Origin: a virus
Virus record (IMG/VR): IMGVR_UViG_3300028573_000004
Coordinates: 1-43,423 of that record
Strand: one strand, 5' to 3'
DNA: 43,423 nt
In this document: in pieces, positions 6,042 to 13,867 of the stretch
How the letters are laid out: every line of letters begins with the position of its first letter
Position numbering within the stretch: position 1 is the stretch's first letter
The notes under the pieces: generated by a model
What the model was told of the DNA's origin: nothing
Database searches by the model: none
The model's input: the letters and a program-made list of their open reading frames with translations, nothing else
Program-made: the position numbers and the translations under genes

Positions 6042-6928
6042 TGAGCGATATCGTCTGGAAAAGGGCCGAGCGTAAGCGCGTCAAACTACGCATCTCATTA
6101 TGTGGCCCCAGTGGCTCAGGGAAGACCTATAGCGCCCTAAAGATAGCTAAAGGTCTAGGCGGTAAGGTTGCGCTCCTTGACGCCGAAAGCGGGCGAGGCA
6201 GCCTCTATTCGTCTGATTTTGATTACACCGTGGCTGAATTAAGCGCCCCTTATTCCCCCGCCCGTTATATCGAATACATTAAGTCAGCAGAACAGGGTGG
6301 CTTTGATGTATTGATCATTGATTCCTTATCCCATGCTTGGGCTGCTGAAGGCGGCGTCTTAGATATGGTGGATAAAAAATCTGCTGCGTCCAGAGGCAAT
6401 AGCTTTACTGCCTGGCGGGATGTTACCCCTGAACAAAACAGGCTTGTAGAAGCCATTATCTCCTCCAAAATGCACATAATTATTACTTTGCGCAGCAAGG
6501 TAGAGTATGTGGTAGAAACAGATCAAACCGGACGCACACGCCCCCGTAAGATAGGGCTTGCCCCTGTGCAGAGGGAGGGCTTGGAATTTGAGTTCACCGT
6601 AGGTTTTGACCTGTCCACCAATGGCAATATCGCCAGTACTTCTAAAGACAATACTAAGCTGTTTCGTAATCAGGACTTTGTTATTGACGAGTCTACAGGC
6701 CAAAAGCTGATTGAATGGGTGATGAGCGGCAAAGAGGTTGAGGAAGTCCCCGTGGTTGAAAGACCGTTGGTCACACATCTTACACAGCTAATCAAAGACG
6801 CCGGTATCACCGAATTAAACCGTGAAAAAGTATTGGCAAAGTATAATGCCGCTTCCTGGGAGCAATTAACCGACGAACAACTAACTACCTGTATCGGTAA
6901 CCTTAATAAAAAGTTGGAGGCCAAATAA
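6041..6928 (+). CDS. RecA-like P-loop ATPase (AAA_24, Sak4-like recombinase), 295 aa
   Basis: Walker A GPSGSGKT at residues 22-29 and Walker B VLIIDS near 90-95 fit the AAA_24/Sak4 group of single-domain RecA-like phage ATPases, which act with single-strand binding proteins in annealing or strand exchange. The C-terminal 70 residues are a separate helical tail. An OB-fold-like protein is encoded shortly downstream at 7395, the usual partner arrangement. The ATG overlaps the csrA stop codon and the end overlaps a tiny membrane gene. The recombinase role is inferred from family and context. Confidence 0.75.
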   Translation: MSDIVWKRAERKRVKLRISLCGPSGSGKTYSALKIAKGLGGKVALLDAESGRGSLYSSDFDYTVAELSAPYSPARYIEYIKSAEQGGFDVLIIDSLSHAWAAEGGVLDMVDKKSAASRGNSFTAWRDVTPEQNRLVEAIISSKMHIIITLRSKVEYVVETDQTGRTRPRKIGLAPVQREGLEFEFTVGFDLSTNGNIASTSKDNTKLFRNQDFVIDESTGQKLIEWVMSGKEVEEVPVVERPLVTHLTQLIKDAGITELNREKVLAKYNAASWEQLTDEQLTTCIGNLNKKLEAK

Positions 6929-7038
6929 TGGACGCTATATTGGTGTTGGTTTCCCTCACGCTGATGGGGGCCTTAATTTTTAAACTATGCGGAGATCACA
7001 ATGCTAATCAATTCAGAAATAGAAAAAGAGCTGAATGA
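6928..7038 (+). CDS. very small single-pass membrane protein, 36 aa
   Basis: The ATG overlaps the ATPase stop (TAATG), and GGAGG lies inside the end of that gene. Residues 2-20 are hydrophobic and then the protein turns basic and polar, which suits a single membrane helix. It also overlaps the start of the next gene. Too short to assign; it could be a by-product of coupling. Confidence 0.4.
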   Translation: MDAILVLVSLTLMGALIFKLCGDHNANQFRNRKRAE

Positions 7039-7186
7039 AATAGAAAATATTGCTAATGAAATATTTATTAATAATGAGCTTATGCTTTTTCTTTTTAAAG
7101 AAAAGATAGAGGAGCTAAGATTATCCAATCACCTAATGAGGCAAATGAAAGAGGCTAGCGAAGCCGTTGCCCAAATGATGCAATGA
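7001..7186 (+). CDS. hypothetical coiled-coil protein, 61 aa
   Basis: Starts at an ATG with GGAG. Almost entirely helical, rich in Glu, Asn, Leu and Ile with heptad-like spacing, and ending Met/Gln-rich. No named family is recognised. It lies between the recombinase and the OB-fold-like gene, so it may belong to the recombination set. Confidence 0.55.
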   Translation: MLINSEIEKELNEIENIANEIFINNELMLFLFKEKIEELRLSNHLMRQMKEASEAVAQMMQ

Positions 7187-7210
7187 ATATAACACTTAAA
7201 GGAGAATTTT

Positions 7211-7405
7211 ATGGAAAAAGTTTTTAATTTTTTAAATAGGATTACAGCAAAGTTAATCCCGGAAGAAACGGTGCTTATCAATCTTTTATATGAGCGTAAT
7301 CAGAGAATTATGCAGGTAGCGCGACTACAAAAAGAAATAAGAACCATCACACGGCAGATTGACAGTTATCAAGGCGAATACGAGGAAAGCAGGCATGTTA
7401 GCTAA
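7211..7405 (+). CDS. hypothetical coiled-coil protein, 64 aa
   Basis: The ATG is preceded by AAAGGAG. Residues 20-55 form a charged helix (RNQRIMQVARLQKEIRTI) likely to be coiled coil. The last 11 bases overlap the following gene, whose ribosome site is within this one. No family is recognised. Confidence 0.55.
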   Translation: MEKVFNFLNRITAKLIPEETVLINLLYERNQRIMQVARLQKEIRTITRQIDSYQGEYEESRHVS

Positions 7406-7772
7406 TTTAATGGGCGGGAAATTTCATTTCACTATTGTGGGGTGTGAAGGCAAGACATCTTCAACGGGAAACCCCATGAAAGAGGTTTTGCTACAACTGG
7501 ACTATCCGGGAAAGGTTGTGCAGGTTCGGGACTGGGTTCCCAAGTGGAAACAAAAGTTATTGTGGGCAAGCCTCGGTTATCCTGAAGCTGCGGATGAAGA
7601 AGACTGTCAACAGTATGTAGGTAAAAGCGGTGTAGCGGACTTTGAAACGCACGATTATGTTTCAAAGGCGGGTAATCCTGGAAAGTCATTGCGTGTTAAG
7701 CGGTATATTGAACAGCCTAAGCCGCAGGACTATATGACGTTTCCAGAAGATAATGAAAATGATTTTTTTTAA
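7395..7772 (+). CDS. OB-fold-like single-strand-binding protein candidate, 125 aa
   Basis: The ATG at 7395 (LANLMGGKFHF) is chosen over an upstream in-frame start because GAGG precedes it and it overlaps the previous gene as usual here. The protein is beta-rich. It starts with GGKFHFTIVGCEGKTSSTGN, has an inner WVPKWKQKLLW segment, and ends in a short acidic tail finishing DFF, the form of C-terminal tip used by single-strand-binding proteins to recruit partners. It resembles DUF669-like phage proteins found next to Sak4 recombinases. The SSB role is inferred. Confidence 0.6.
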   Translation: MLANLMGGKFHFTIVGCEGKTSSTGNPMKEVLLQLDYPGKVVQVRDWVPKWKQKLLWASLGYPEAADEEDCQQYVGKSGVADFETHDYVSKAGNPGKSLRVKRYIEQPKPQDYMTFPEDNENDFF

Positions 7773-7790
7773 AAAAAGGAGAGTAATAAA

Positions 7791-8207
7791 ATGAATGATT
7801 TAAACGTAAAAATATTTGAAATGCCAATTAATGCGCCCAAGGATTTGATAGATAATATCACTTCTAGGGGGGATGGATTTTGTATGAGTGGCTTTCAGAA
7901 ATTTATTATTAGTCTGTTTCAGCATAAAGAAGAATTAACTGTTAATGATATCGTGATTGCTTATTTTAATATCTATAACGAAGTGAAGAAAAGGGCATGC
8001 ACACAGCACGCATTAAGGGGGTTAATTAACCGAAAAATCGTTATCTCGCATACGAAAGGAATTTATTTGAAATGTATTAAGCCAATCGAAACGGCTGCCA
8101 CCGTTAATGAAGATAAAGTTAGTGAGCTTCAAAAGCAAATTAAAGTACCAAGACAATATTGGGCTAAATCTAAGGAGAGAGTGGGGTTGACACTGAAAAC
8201 ACAATAA
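7791..8207 (+). CDS. hypothetical protein with winged-helix-like region, 138 aa
   Basis: A strong AAAGGAG site. Residues about 35-100 (TVNDIVIAYFNIYNEV...ALRGLINRKIVI...KGIYL) have the helix-helix-recognition-helix-wing order of winged-helix DNA-binding proteins. The C-terminal part is lysine-rich. No named family is recognised. It could be a phage regulator or replication accessory factor. Confidence 0.6.
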   Translation: MNDLNVKIFEMPINAPKDLIDNITSRGDGFCMSGFQKFIISLFQHKEELTVNDIVIAYFNIYNEVKKRACTQHALRGLINRKIVISHTKGIYLKCIKPIETAATVNEDKVSELQKQIKVPRQYWAKSKERVGLTLKTQ

Positions 8208-8222
8208 GCGGAGAATACGACA

Positions 8223-8375
8223 ATGAAACTATTCTTAGTTGATATCGGAAACAAATACATGCTGGTTCAAGAAATAGAGGGGATTGACGTCCCTATTGTG
8301 GATTACGTCCACGGTGAGCTTGCAGTTTTTGACAAACAATTTATTGATGAACAGAGAAGGAAAATTAAATCATGA
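8223..8375 (+). CDS. small hypothetical protein, 50 aa
   Basis: An ATG with a GGAG site, coding to a TGA that overlaps the next ATG (ATGA). The sequence alternates beta-like hydrophobic segments (FLVDIGNKYMLVQEI) with an acidic, lysine-rich tail. Not recognised. Coupling to the RID-repeat gene suggests joint expression. Confidence 0.55.
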   Translation: MKLFLVDIGNKYMLVQEIEGIDVPIVDYVHGELAVFDKQFIDEQRRKIKS

Positions 8376-9520
8376 GTACAGATTTTAAGATAGGCGATAA
8401 AGTAATTCATCCATATCATGGGGAGGGAGTAATTAAGATTGAGAGTAGGATGCCGCGTTCTTGGATGGTTCAATTCGGCATGGATATAAAAAATGTTATA
8501 GGTTGCAGAGAAGAAGATTTAACAAAACCTTTTAAATTATTTTCCCTAGGCGACAAAGTATATAACTGGGTTCATGGAATAGGTGAAGTCTGTCATGTAT
8601 GTTCCCTGCCCATGGATTATCGTGATTATCCGAACCATGTGAAATATTATATTAGATTCCCATGCCCGGCCCCAGATTTTTATGATTATCTTCTATTGCC
8701 GCATTGTGATTTGGTGAAATATTCGGATTTATGGAGGCTCCCTCAATCACCAATAATTACCGATACTAAATTCAGTGATAAATTTAACAAATATGATGTG
8801 GTGTCGCATCGAACGCTTGGGAGAGGAATTATTATGGGGCCTATGGGATGCGGTTGGTGCGGCGTTATTTTTCAAGGGCAATCAAATGCCCGATTTATTC
8901 CTGCAAATGAAGGGGATTTAATAAAGGACGATACATTTAAGCTATATTTATCTGGTGACAAAGTATGTCATGAGACCCACGGTATCGGTCGAATAATTAC
9001 AGTCCATACACTTTCTAGTCCATGGCCGTATAAAATAAAATATTTAGCTCAGTTTATGATTGGCGATATGATGGTTGACCATGAACATTTAACACGGGCC
9101 GATAATATACCGTTCGTCGACAACCCTGAGAAAATAAAACTCATAGAAAATAACACTCTTGATTTGAAACCAGGTGACAAGATCATCCACGATGAATTGG
9201 GAATGGGTAAAATAGCATATATCTATTTTCAGAGAGAGCCATTGGGCTTTAACAGAAGGATCATAGCTGAGTTTAAAGACACTAAAGAGTCAATCTATGA
9301 AACATGTTTCAAGAAAGTAGAAGAGCTTGAATTAAAAGTGGGCGATAAATTTAAGATGGAATGTGAGGTTACAATAGCTATTGAAGTTGATGACGATGAT
9401 GATATTACAGCGCATATCACTCTATCTGGTGTAGATCAAACAGAAAGTGGAAGTGAAAAATTCTACTTGGACACGGAACAGCTAAAAGCTGCCATATTAA
9501 AATCTCGGGAGAAGAAATAA
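8372..9520 (+). CDS. protein with five tandem CarD/TRCF RID-like repeats, 382 aa
   Basis: Five copies of a GDKV-x-H-x-x-H/L-G-x-G-x-I motif start at about residues 8, 60, 141, 195 and 268, for example GDKVIHPYHGEGVI and GDKVCHETHGIGRI. Each is followed by beta strands. This is the signature of the RNA-polymerase-interacting Tudor-like domain of CarD, CdnL and Mfd (TRCF), which bind the beta subunit. Cellular proteins have one copy; five in one phage protein is unusual. The C-terminus holds an acidic DDDDD stretch. It may act as a multivalent RNA polymerase binder. Two smaller genes downstream have related beta-barrel segments. Confidence 0.7.
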   Translation: MSTDFKIGDKVIHPYHGEGVIKIESRMPRSWMVQFGMDIKNVIGCREEDLTKPFKLFSLGDKVYNWVHGIGEVCHVCSLPMDYRDYPNHVKYYIRFPCPAPDFYDYLLLPHCDLVKYSDLWRLPQSPIITDTKFSDKFNKYDVVSHRTLGRGIIMGPMGCGWCGVIFQGQSNARFIPANEGDLIKDDTFKLYLSGDKVCHETHGIGRIITVHTLSSPWPYKIKYLAQFMIGDMMVDHEHLTRADNIPFVDNPEKIKLIENNTLDLKPGDKIIHDELGMGKIAYIYFQREPLGFNRRIIAEFKDTKESIYETCFKKVEELELKVGDKFKMECEVTIAIEVDDDDDITAHITLSGVDQTESGSEKFYLDTEQLKAAILKSREKK

Positions 9521-10065
9521 TGGAACACAAATTCAAGGTTGGGGATAGAGTTAAACATAAACACGTGGCTATCAATAGGCCGGGAACTATATTATTTCTA
9601 CTTAACAGCTATTCAGGTCTTTATTCGGGCACTTACTATATTGTTCAAGCGGATAGAGAAAGTGAGCATAGTATTTGGCATGAAGAATATCTTTCACGAT
9701 ATGAAGATGAACCAGAAAAGCCGCAGCCTAAATATAAGGTTGGGGATGTTGTTTTGGCTAAAAAAATTGTCAAGACACTTCCTGACTCTGACGGACATTA
9801 TCGGTTGAATTCTTTAAGTACTGATGAAGATGGTTACCATTTAGATGGAAGGTATACCGAAGAAAAAGACCTCCGCCCCCTCCGCGATGAGCCTATTAAG
9901 CCAGAAGAAGTAAAAAAAGGGGTTCCAGTATGGGTTAAAGGAGTTATTGACGCCCCGATGCTACGCGGGAGCGGTGTTGCATCTATTACATTAAACAAAA
10001 ATTTTCTCTTTGGATTGGAACACTTTTCCTTAGACGATATCAAACTCCGCCATGAGGACGAATAG
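9520..10065 (+). CDS. beta-barrel repeat protein related to the upstream RID-like protein, 181 aa
   Basis: The ATG overlaps the stop of the five-repeat gene. Two segments open with F/YKVGD (FKVGDRVKHKH near residue 5 and YKVGDVVLAKK near 72) and continue as beta strands, like KOW/SH3-type or degenerate RID barrels. The second half is acidic and lysine-rich, without motifs. It probably arose by duplication from the upstream gene or shares its binding target. Function unknown. Confidence 0.6.
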   Translation: MEHKFKVGDRVKHKHVAINRPGTILFLLNSYSGLYSGTYYIVQADRESEHSIWHEEYLSRYEDEPEKPQPKYKVGDVVLAKKIVKTLPDSDGHYRLNSLSTDEDGYHLDGRYTEEKDLRPLRDEPIKPEEVKKGVPVWVKGVIDAPMLRGSGVASITLNKNFLFGLEHFSLDDIKLRHEDE

Positions 10066-10245
10066 ATGAAACAAATAGGCGAACGAGTAGATTTCACATT
10101 CAGGGGCAGAGTGGTTGGTGTTAATGACTGCCGCGAACATGGCGGGCCACTTTATTACAAGTTGATGAACCAATTTGGGCAAATGTTTGATGTTAGCCAG
10201 GAGTATCTTGAGTTGGCCAGCAAAGAAAAAGAAGGAGATTTATGA
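10066..10245 (+). CDS. small single-barrel protein, 59 aa
   Basis: The start codon directly follows the upstream stop codon. It opens IGERVDFTFRGRVVGVND, a single SH3/KOW-like strand pattern, so this may be a one-domain member of the neighbouring barrel family. The strong AAGGAG near its 3' end serves the next gene, whose ATG overlaps this stop. Confidence 0.55.
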   Translation: MKQIGERVDFTFRGRVVGVNDCREHGGPLYYKLMNQFGQMFDVSQEYLELASKEKEGDL

Positions 10246-10586
10246 TGAGCATTGAATGGTTAATTTATTTGGCGGATATTAGTAATACGTGCAGCTGGGT
10301 GGTTTTTATGAGCGGCGCAGCTTTATTTGTGGGTACTGTTGCATGGATTTGTGAAACAGCCACAGAGGCAATAACAAAAGTAAATGGAACATTTACTTTG
10401 CTATCAATAATATTTAGTGTGCTGTTAATGCTTAGCTCAATATTTATTCCTAGTAAAGAAGCTATTTACCTAATCGCTGGCGCACATATGGCGAAACAAT
10501 CCAACATACCTGCAAAGGTAATGATGATTGTTAATGAGAAGCTGGACGAATTAGTTGTTAAGGATAAGAAAGATGAATCTGATTGA
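10242..10586 (+). CDS. integral membrane protein, 114 aa, widespread phage type
   Basis: A good AAGGAGATTT site. Two long hydrophobic segments, about residues 17-40 and 48-70, are followed by a polar helical tail with AKQSNIPAKVMMIVNEKLDELV. This tail resembles that of a common small phage membrane protein that has two membrane helices and ends in K-LDELL-type helices. Role unknown; exclusion or lysis control are possible. It overlaps the Tad2-like gene. Confidence 0.65.
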   Translation: MMSIEWLIYLADISNTCSWVVFMSGAALFVGTVAWICETATEAITKVNGTFTLLSIIFSVLLMLSSIFIPSKEAIYLIAGAHMAKQSNIPAKVMMIVNEKLDELVVKDKKDESD

Positions 10587-10776
10587 AGCGGCTAAGAGTG
10601 GCAAGCCTTTCAAAAGAAGATGGATGGTAAGTTATGTCACTAATGTTGCTAATGAATATGATGCTGAAGGCGATTTATATTTTCCAGCAATGATAGCAGG
10701 CACTGGAATTTATAAGAATTCTTTTCCGCTTTTAGCTGAAGACATTCTCGCAGACGACTGGGAGGTAAAAGAATGA
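10573..10776 (+). CDS. Tad2-like (DUF2829) protein, candidate Thoeris anti-defence, 67 aa
   Basis: The ATG at 10573 opens NLIEAAKSGKPFKRRWM, and the end reads EDILADDWEVKE. These two landmarks, E-A-x-x-G-K-x-x-R-R-x-x-W at the start and E-D-x-L-A-x-D-W at the end, define DUF2829-type small phage proteins. This group includes Tad2, which sequesters the cyclic ADP-ribose signal of Thoeris immunity. The middle is shorter than in some Tad2 proteins. Other DUF2829 relatives have unknown roles, so ligand binding is inferred. It is followed within 700 bases by the NAD-related pair. Confidence 0.65.
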   Translation: MNLIEAAKSGKPFKRRWMVSYVTNVANEYDAEGDLYFPAMIAGTGIYKNSFPLLAEDILADDWEVKE

Positions 10777-11030
10777 GTATGGGATTTTGGATTTTCCTTA
10801 TTTTTCTTGACGGTTATCTTTTGGCAGATATCATTGGTACCTACAAATTTTCTATGCCATGGTATTTATGGATATTGGTTACTACTATGGCTATTGTCGC
10901 GGGAATTAGTATGGCTATTCTGGGAAAATTAGCAGAAGCTGGGCTTTTATTAAAAAATCTACAGAAATTAGGCCATTTTAAAAATATTAGGTCAATAGGC
11001 TGCAACCATTTTGTTGACATCAACAAATAG
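10773..11030 (+). CDS. small membrane protein, 85 aa
   Basis: Begins in an ATGA overlap with the Tad2-like gene; GGAGG lies just upstream. Hydrophobic segments at about residues 4-22 and 30-52 make two membrane helices, and the rest is basic. No family is recognised. Its last codon touches the large palindrome at 11028. Confidence 0.6.
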   Translation: MSMGFWIFLIFLDGYLLADIIGTYKFSMPWYLWILVTTMAIVAGISMAILGKLAEAGLLLKNLQKLGHFKNIRSIGCNHFVDINK

Positions 11031-11128
11031 ACCATTTTCCTGACGTCAGGAAAATGGTCTATCATAACTTGACCATATTGCCGACGCTGGCAATATGGTT
11101 CTACCATAGCGAGGATATGCTCTATATG
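11028..11128. repeat. tandem array of three stem-loops
   Basis: A perfect 34-bp palindrome covers 11028-11061. It is followed by an 11-bp stem ACCATATTGCC with a six-base loop (about 11072-11099), then a third stem-loop with ACCATA/TATGGT ends and GAG/CTC inside (about 11101-11128). All share an ACCAT...ATGGT frame, and a TGACCATAT/ATATGGTCA pair encloses the last two. The array fills the gap before the NAD-related genes. No T-run follows, so it looks like an operator cluster or mRNA structure rather than a terminator. Confidence 0.8.
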
Positions 11129-11148
11129 GTCAAAAATAAGGATAAATT

Positions 11149-11448
11149 ATGCAAATAGAACTTACTCTTTTGTTAGCACCTATAAAGATTAATAATTTTT
11201 TATCCAGGCTCGATTTGGGGTTTGGAGATCAAAAGCACTATGTCATTGAGCTGCCAATGTTATTTGAAACTGATACACCTATAAACGATGATTATTTTGA
11301 TAATATGATTCTACAGGCAGATAGTCTAAACTTAGACCTCGATGGTCATGAGCTACTAGGAATATTCTTCTGCAATAAACTTTACGCACACCCAAAAGTA
11401 AAGCAGCTTTCCAATGGGAAAAATGTTATGTTTATACATCAACAATAA
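11149..11448 (+). CDS. hypothetical protein, 99 aa
   Basis: An AAGGAT site precedes the ATG. The protein is an alpha/beta-looking small protein, acidic in the centre (NDDYFDNM), with no motif recognised. It is the first gene after the stem-loop array and lies 11 bases before the Prs-like gene, so it may be part of the same nucleotide-metabolism unit. Confidence 0.55.
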   Translation: MQIELTLLLAPIKINNFLSRLDLGFGDQKHYVIELPMLFETDTPINDDYFDNMILQADSLNLDLDGHELLGIFFCNKLYAHPKVKQLSNGKNVMFIHQQ

Positions 11449-11459
11449 ATAGGAATTAT

Positions 11460-12275
11460 ATGAACACAATTACACTAAAAGATAATCAATCCGATCATTT
11501 CCAGTTAATCACCTACCCGGATGGTCAGCATAATATTATTCTAGATATGACTAAGCTGAACAAAAAAGAGCTCGTGACGATTAACTGTAGGATTAAAAAC
11601 TTTGCTGAACTTGAAGTGCTGCTTTGCTTAGGAGCGGCGCTTCATAAGAATGATTTCCATTATGAGATATTTTTCGCTTATTTATTTGGCATACGCGATG
11701 ACCGGGGATTTTGCGAGGGGCAGCCAAATTATTTTAGGGATGTCGTTGCGAAAATATTGATTACCACTAAAGCACTTGACATAAGTGTACTCTGGCCTTT
11801 TTCTCCCTTAAGCATAAGGGCTTATGGGCGCATGATTAGCCATCAAACTTCAACAAAAAACCTTTGGAGCAAGTTTTCAGACCTTGCCGAAAACAAGATC
11901 ATTATCGCCGGAGATAAGTCGGCTCGGGAATTTATGGATGCTTTTGATGACTATCCCTATTTCGAAAAGAAAAGAATAAATGGCATCATTGATATCGATA
12001 TGGATGATAAAACAATAGATGAAATAGAAAAGCAGGCGGCCTTAGGCAAAGAAATTCTTATAGTAGATGATCTCTGTGACGGTGGCGCCACCTTTATCGA
12101 AGAAGCTAAGGGCCTTAAAAGTATTATTCCTGATGCCAAGCTTTCCTTATTTGTTTGCCATGGCCTATTCACCAAAGGAATAGATGTCCTGCTTGAGCAT
12201 TTTGAGCATATCTATTGCACGAACTCGTATCAGGATATTAACCACCAACGCGTAACCCAGTTCGAGGTGATCTAA
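11460..12275 (+). CDS. PRPP synthetase-like protein (Prs/Adps type), 271 aa
   Basis: Residues 199-212 (ILIVDDLCDGGATF) are the PRPP/phosphoribosyl-binding loop of ribose-phosphate pyrophosphokinases. FGIRDDR near 76-82 sits where Prs has its ATP-binding region. The protein is shorter than cellular Prs (about 315 aa). It overlaps the NAMPT-like gene at TAATG, so the two are made together. Either it makes PRPP for NAMPT, or it is an ADP-ribose pyrophosphokinase (Adps) of the phage NAD+ reconstitution pathway NARP1. Sequence reading alone cannot decide between these substrates. Confidence 0.8.
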   Translation: MNTITLKDNQSDHFQLITYPDGQHNIILDMTKLNKKELVTINCRIKNFAELEVLLCLGAALHKNDFHYEIFFAYLFGIRDDRGFCEGQPNYFRDVVAKILITTKALDISVLWPFSPLSIRAYGRMISHQTSTKNLWSKFSDLAENKIIIAGDKSAREFMDAFDDYPYFEKKRINGIIDIDMDDKTIDEIEKQAALGKEILIVDDLCDGGATFIEEAKGLKSIIPDAKLSLFVCHGLFTKGIDVLLEHFEHIYCTNSYQDINHQRVTQFEVI

Positions 12276-13705
12276 TGTATATTAATACCATATTCATGAA
12301 AGACTTCTATAAAGTAAACCACTTTGAGCAATACCCTCCTGGAACCAACCTGGTGTTTAGTAACTTCACTCCGAGGAAGTCCAGAATACCCGGGATTAAG
12401 CATTCCGTGTTTTTTGGATTAAAATATTTTATAGAAGAATATCTGAAGAACAAACTTATGGGGCTATTTCATTGCATCGATCTAATCGATGACTATGAGA
12501 ATTTAATGCTTCAAACAATAGGAAATAATAATGACTATGATAATGTATTAAAATTATCTCGCCTGAAATACTTACCATTAGCCATTTATGCGCTTCCAGA
12601 GGGAACCATAGTTCCTGAAGGCGTGCCTGCATTGGTAATGTATAATACTCATCCTGACTTCTTCTGGCTAACCAACGCGCTAGAAACCATCCTGTCTTGC
12701 ACACTATGGGGCCCTTGCACGTCTGCTACTCTAGCTAATGCTTATCGAGAAATACTCGACCGCTATGCGGATGAAACCTCAGATTGCCCTGGGGTTGTCG
12801 ACTTCCAGGCGCATGACTTTAGCTTCCGAGGCATGTATGGACTAGAAGCGGCTATGATGTCAGGAGCTGCGCATTTAGAGTATTTTAGAGGCACAGATAC
12901 CATCCCCGCTATTATGTTTCGACAAAACTATTATGACGATTCACTGACTTGCGGGACGTCTGTGCCCGCCACAGAGCATTCTGTTATGTCGGCTGGCGGT
13001 ATGGAGGATGAATATGAAACCTACCGCCGCTTAATTGAAGATATCTATCCGTCAGGAACGGTTTCAATTGTCAGCGACACATGGGATTTATGGTATGTCA
13101 TCGATGAACTACTGCAAACATTGAAAAATAAAATTATGGCCCGTGATGGCAAGGTAGTCATTCGGCCAGACAGTGGGGACCCTGTAAAGATTATTTGTGG
13201 AAATGAAAGGCATCAAATGCGGTGCAATCATGGCACATATGTAGGTGGCTCTGAATCAAAGGGCCTCATAGAAAGCCTCTGGGACATCTTTGGCGGCACG
13301 ATAAACAGTAAGGGCTATAAAGAGCTAGACCCGCATATAGGAGCTATATACGGCGATTCTATCACGCTAGAACGCTGCGAAGAGATATGCAGACGACTTA
13401 AAGCAAAGGGCTTTGCCAGCACAAACATAATCTTCGGGATAGGCTCTTACACCTATCAGTACCAGACCCGCGATAGTTTAGGCTGGGCAATGAAAGCCAC
13501 CTATGTAGAGATTAACGGTGTTGGCCGTGCGATTACCAAGAACCCTAAGACTGATGACGGCACCAAGAAGAGTCACGCGGGCTTACTTAAGGTTATCAAG
13601 AATGCAGAAGGTAAGCTTGAGGTGCAGCAGAACGTTACCTGGGAACAGTTTCATGAGCCCGACAATGAGCTGAAGCTGGTTTTTAAAGACTATAAATTTA
13701 GGTGA
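12275..13705 (+). CDS. NAMPT-like nicotinamide phosphoribosyltransferase (NadV or Namat type), 476 aa
   Basis: Full-length match to the NAMPT family: FMKDFYKVNHFEQYPPGT at the start, DFSFRGM at 181-187, PATEHSVM with His at about 235, and IRPDSGDP at 296-303. These correspond to the phosphoribosyl and nicotinamide sites. NAMPT makes NMN from nicotinamide and PRPP; related phage enzymes (Namat) instead join nicotinamide to ADPR-pyrophosphate, giving NAD+ directly. No NMN adenylyltransferase is seen in this genome, so either host NadD/NadR finishes the job or the pair is NARP1-like. A GAGGTGATC site supports strong translation. Confidence 0.9.
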   Translation: MYINTIFMKDFYKVNHFEQYPPGTNLVFSNFTPRKSRIPGIKHSVFFGLKYFIEEYLKNKLMGLFHCIDLIDDYENLMLQTIGNNNDYDNVLKLSRLKYLPLAIYALPEGTIVPEGVPALVMYNTHPDFFWLTNALETILSCTLWGPCTSATLANAYREILDRYADETSDCPGVVDFQAHDFSFRGMYGLEAAMMSGAAHLEYFRGTDTIPAIMFRQNYYDDSLTCGTSVPATEHSVMSAGGMEDEYETYRRLIEDIYPSGTVSIVSDTWDLWYVIDELLQTLKNKIMARDGKVVIRPDSGDPVKIICGNERHQMRCNHGTYVGGSESKGLIESLWDIFGGTINSKGYKELDPHIGAIYGDSITLERCEEICRRLKAKGFASTNIIFGIGSYTYQYQTRDSLGWAMKATYVEINGVGRAITKNPKTDDGTKKSHAGLLKVIKNAEGKLEVQQNVTWEQFHEPDNELKLVFKDYKFR

Positions 13706-13708
13706 TAT

Positions 13709-13867
13709 ATGGAAATTAAAACAATAGATGACTTGCTGTCGGTGCAGCATAAAAAGCTGGAAGTTTCACCCGGTGAAGTCGGCCTAGGCATGATGTTTTC
13801 TAGGCTGCTAATTAAGCGGTTTATCGAAGAGATTAATATTTTAAAACAAAACATGGAATTAAAATAA
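13709..13867 (+). CDS. small protein, N-terminal paralogue of 14021-14365, 52 aa
   Basis: It opens MEIKTIDDL, the same nine residues as the gene 310 bases downstream, and the DNA is also nearly identical there. The remainder is a helical, Lys/Glu-rich segment. It looks like a shortened duplicate of the longer gene. The stop overlaps the next ATG (TAATG). No function is recognised. Confidence 0.5.
   Translation: MEIKTIDDLLSVQHKKLEVSPGEVGLGMMFSRLLIKRFIEEINILKQNMELK

Noticed and set aside
6359-6778. - strand ORF of 139 codons
   Set aside because: Antisense to the Sak4-like ATPase, which has clear Walker motifs; no promoter or ribosome site.
9539-9808. second-frame ORF of 89 codons within the barrel protein gene
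   Set aside because: Fully contained in the coupled gene at 9520-10065 and lacks its own ribosome site.
11028-11061. intrinsic terminator at the perfect palindrome
   Set aside because: No T-run follows on either strand.
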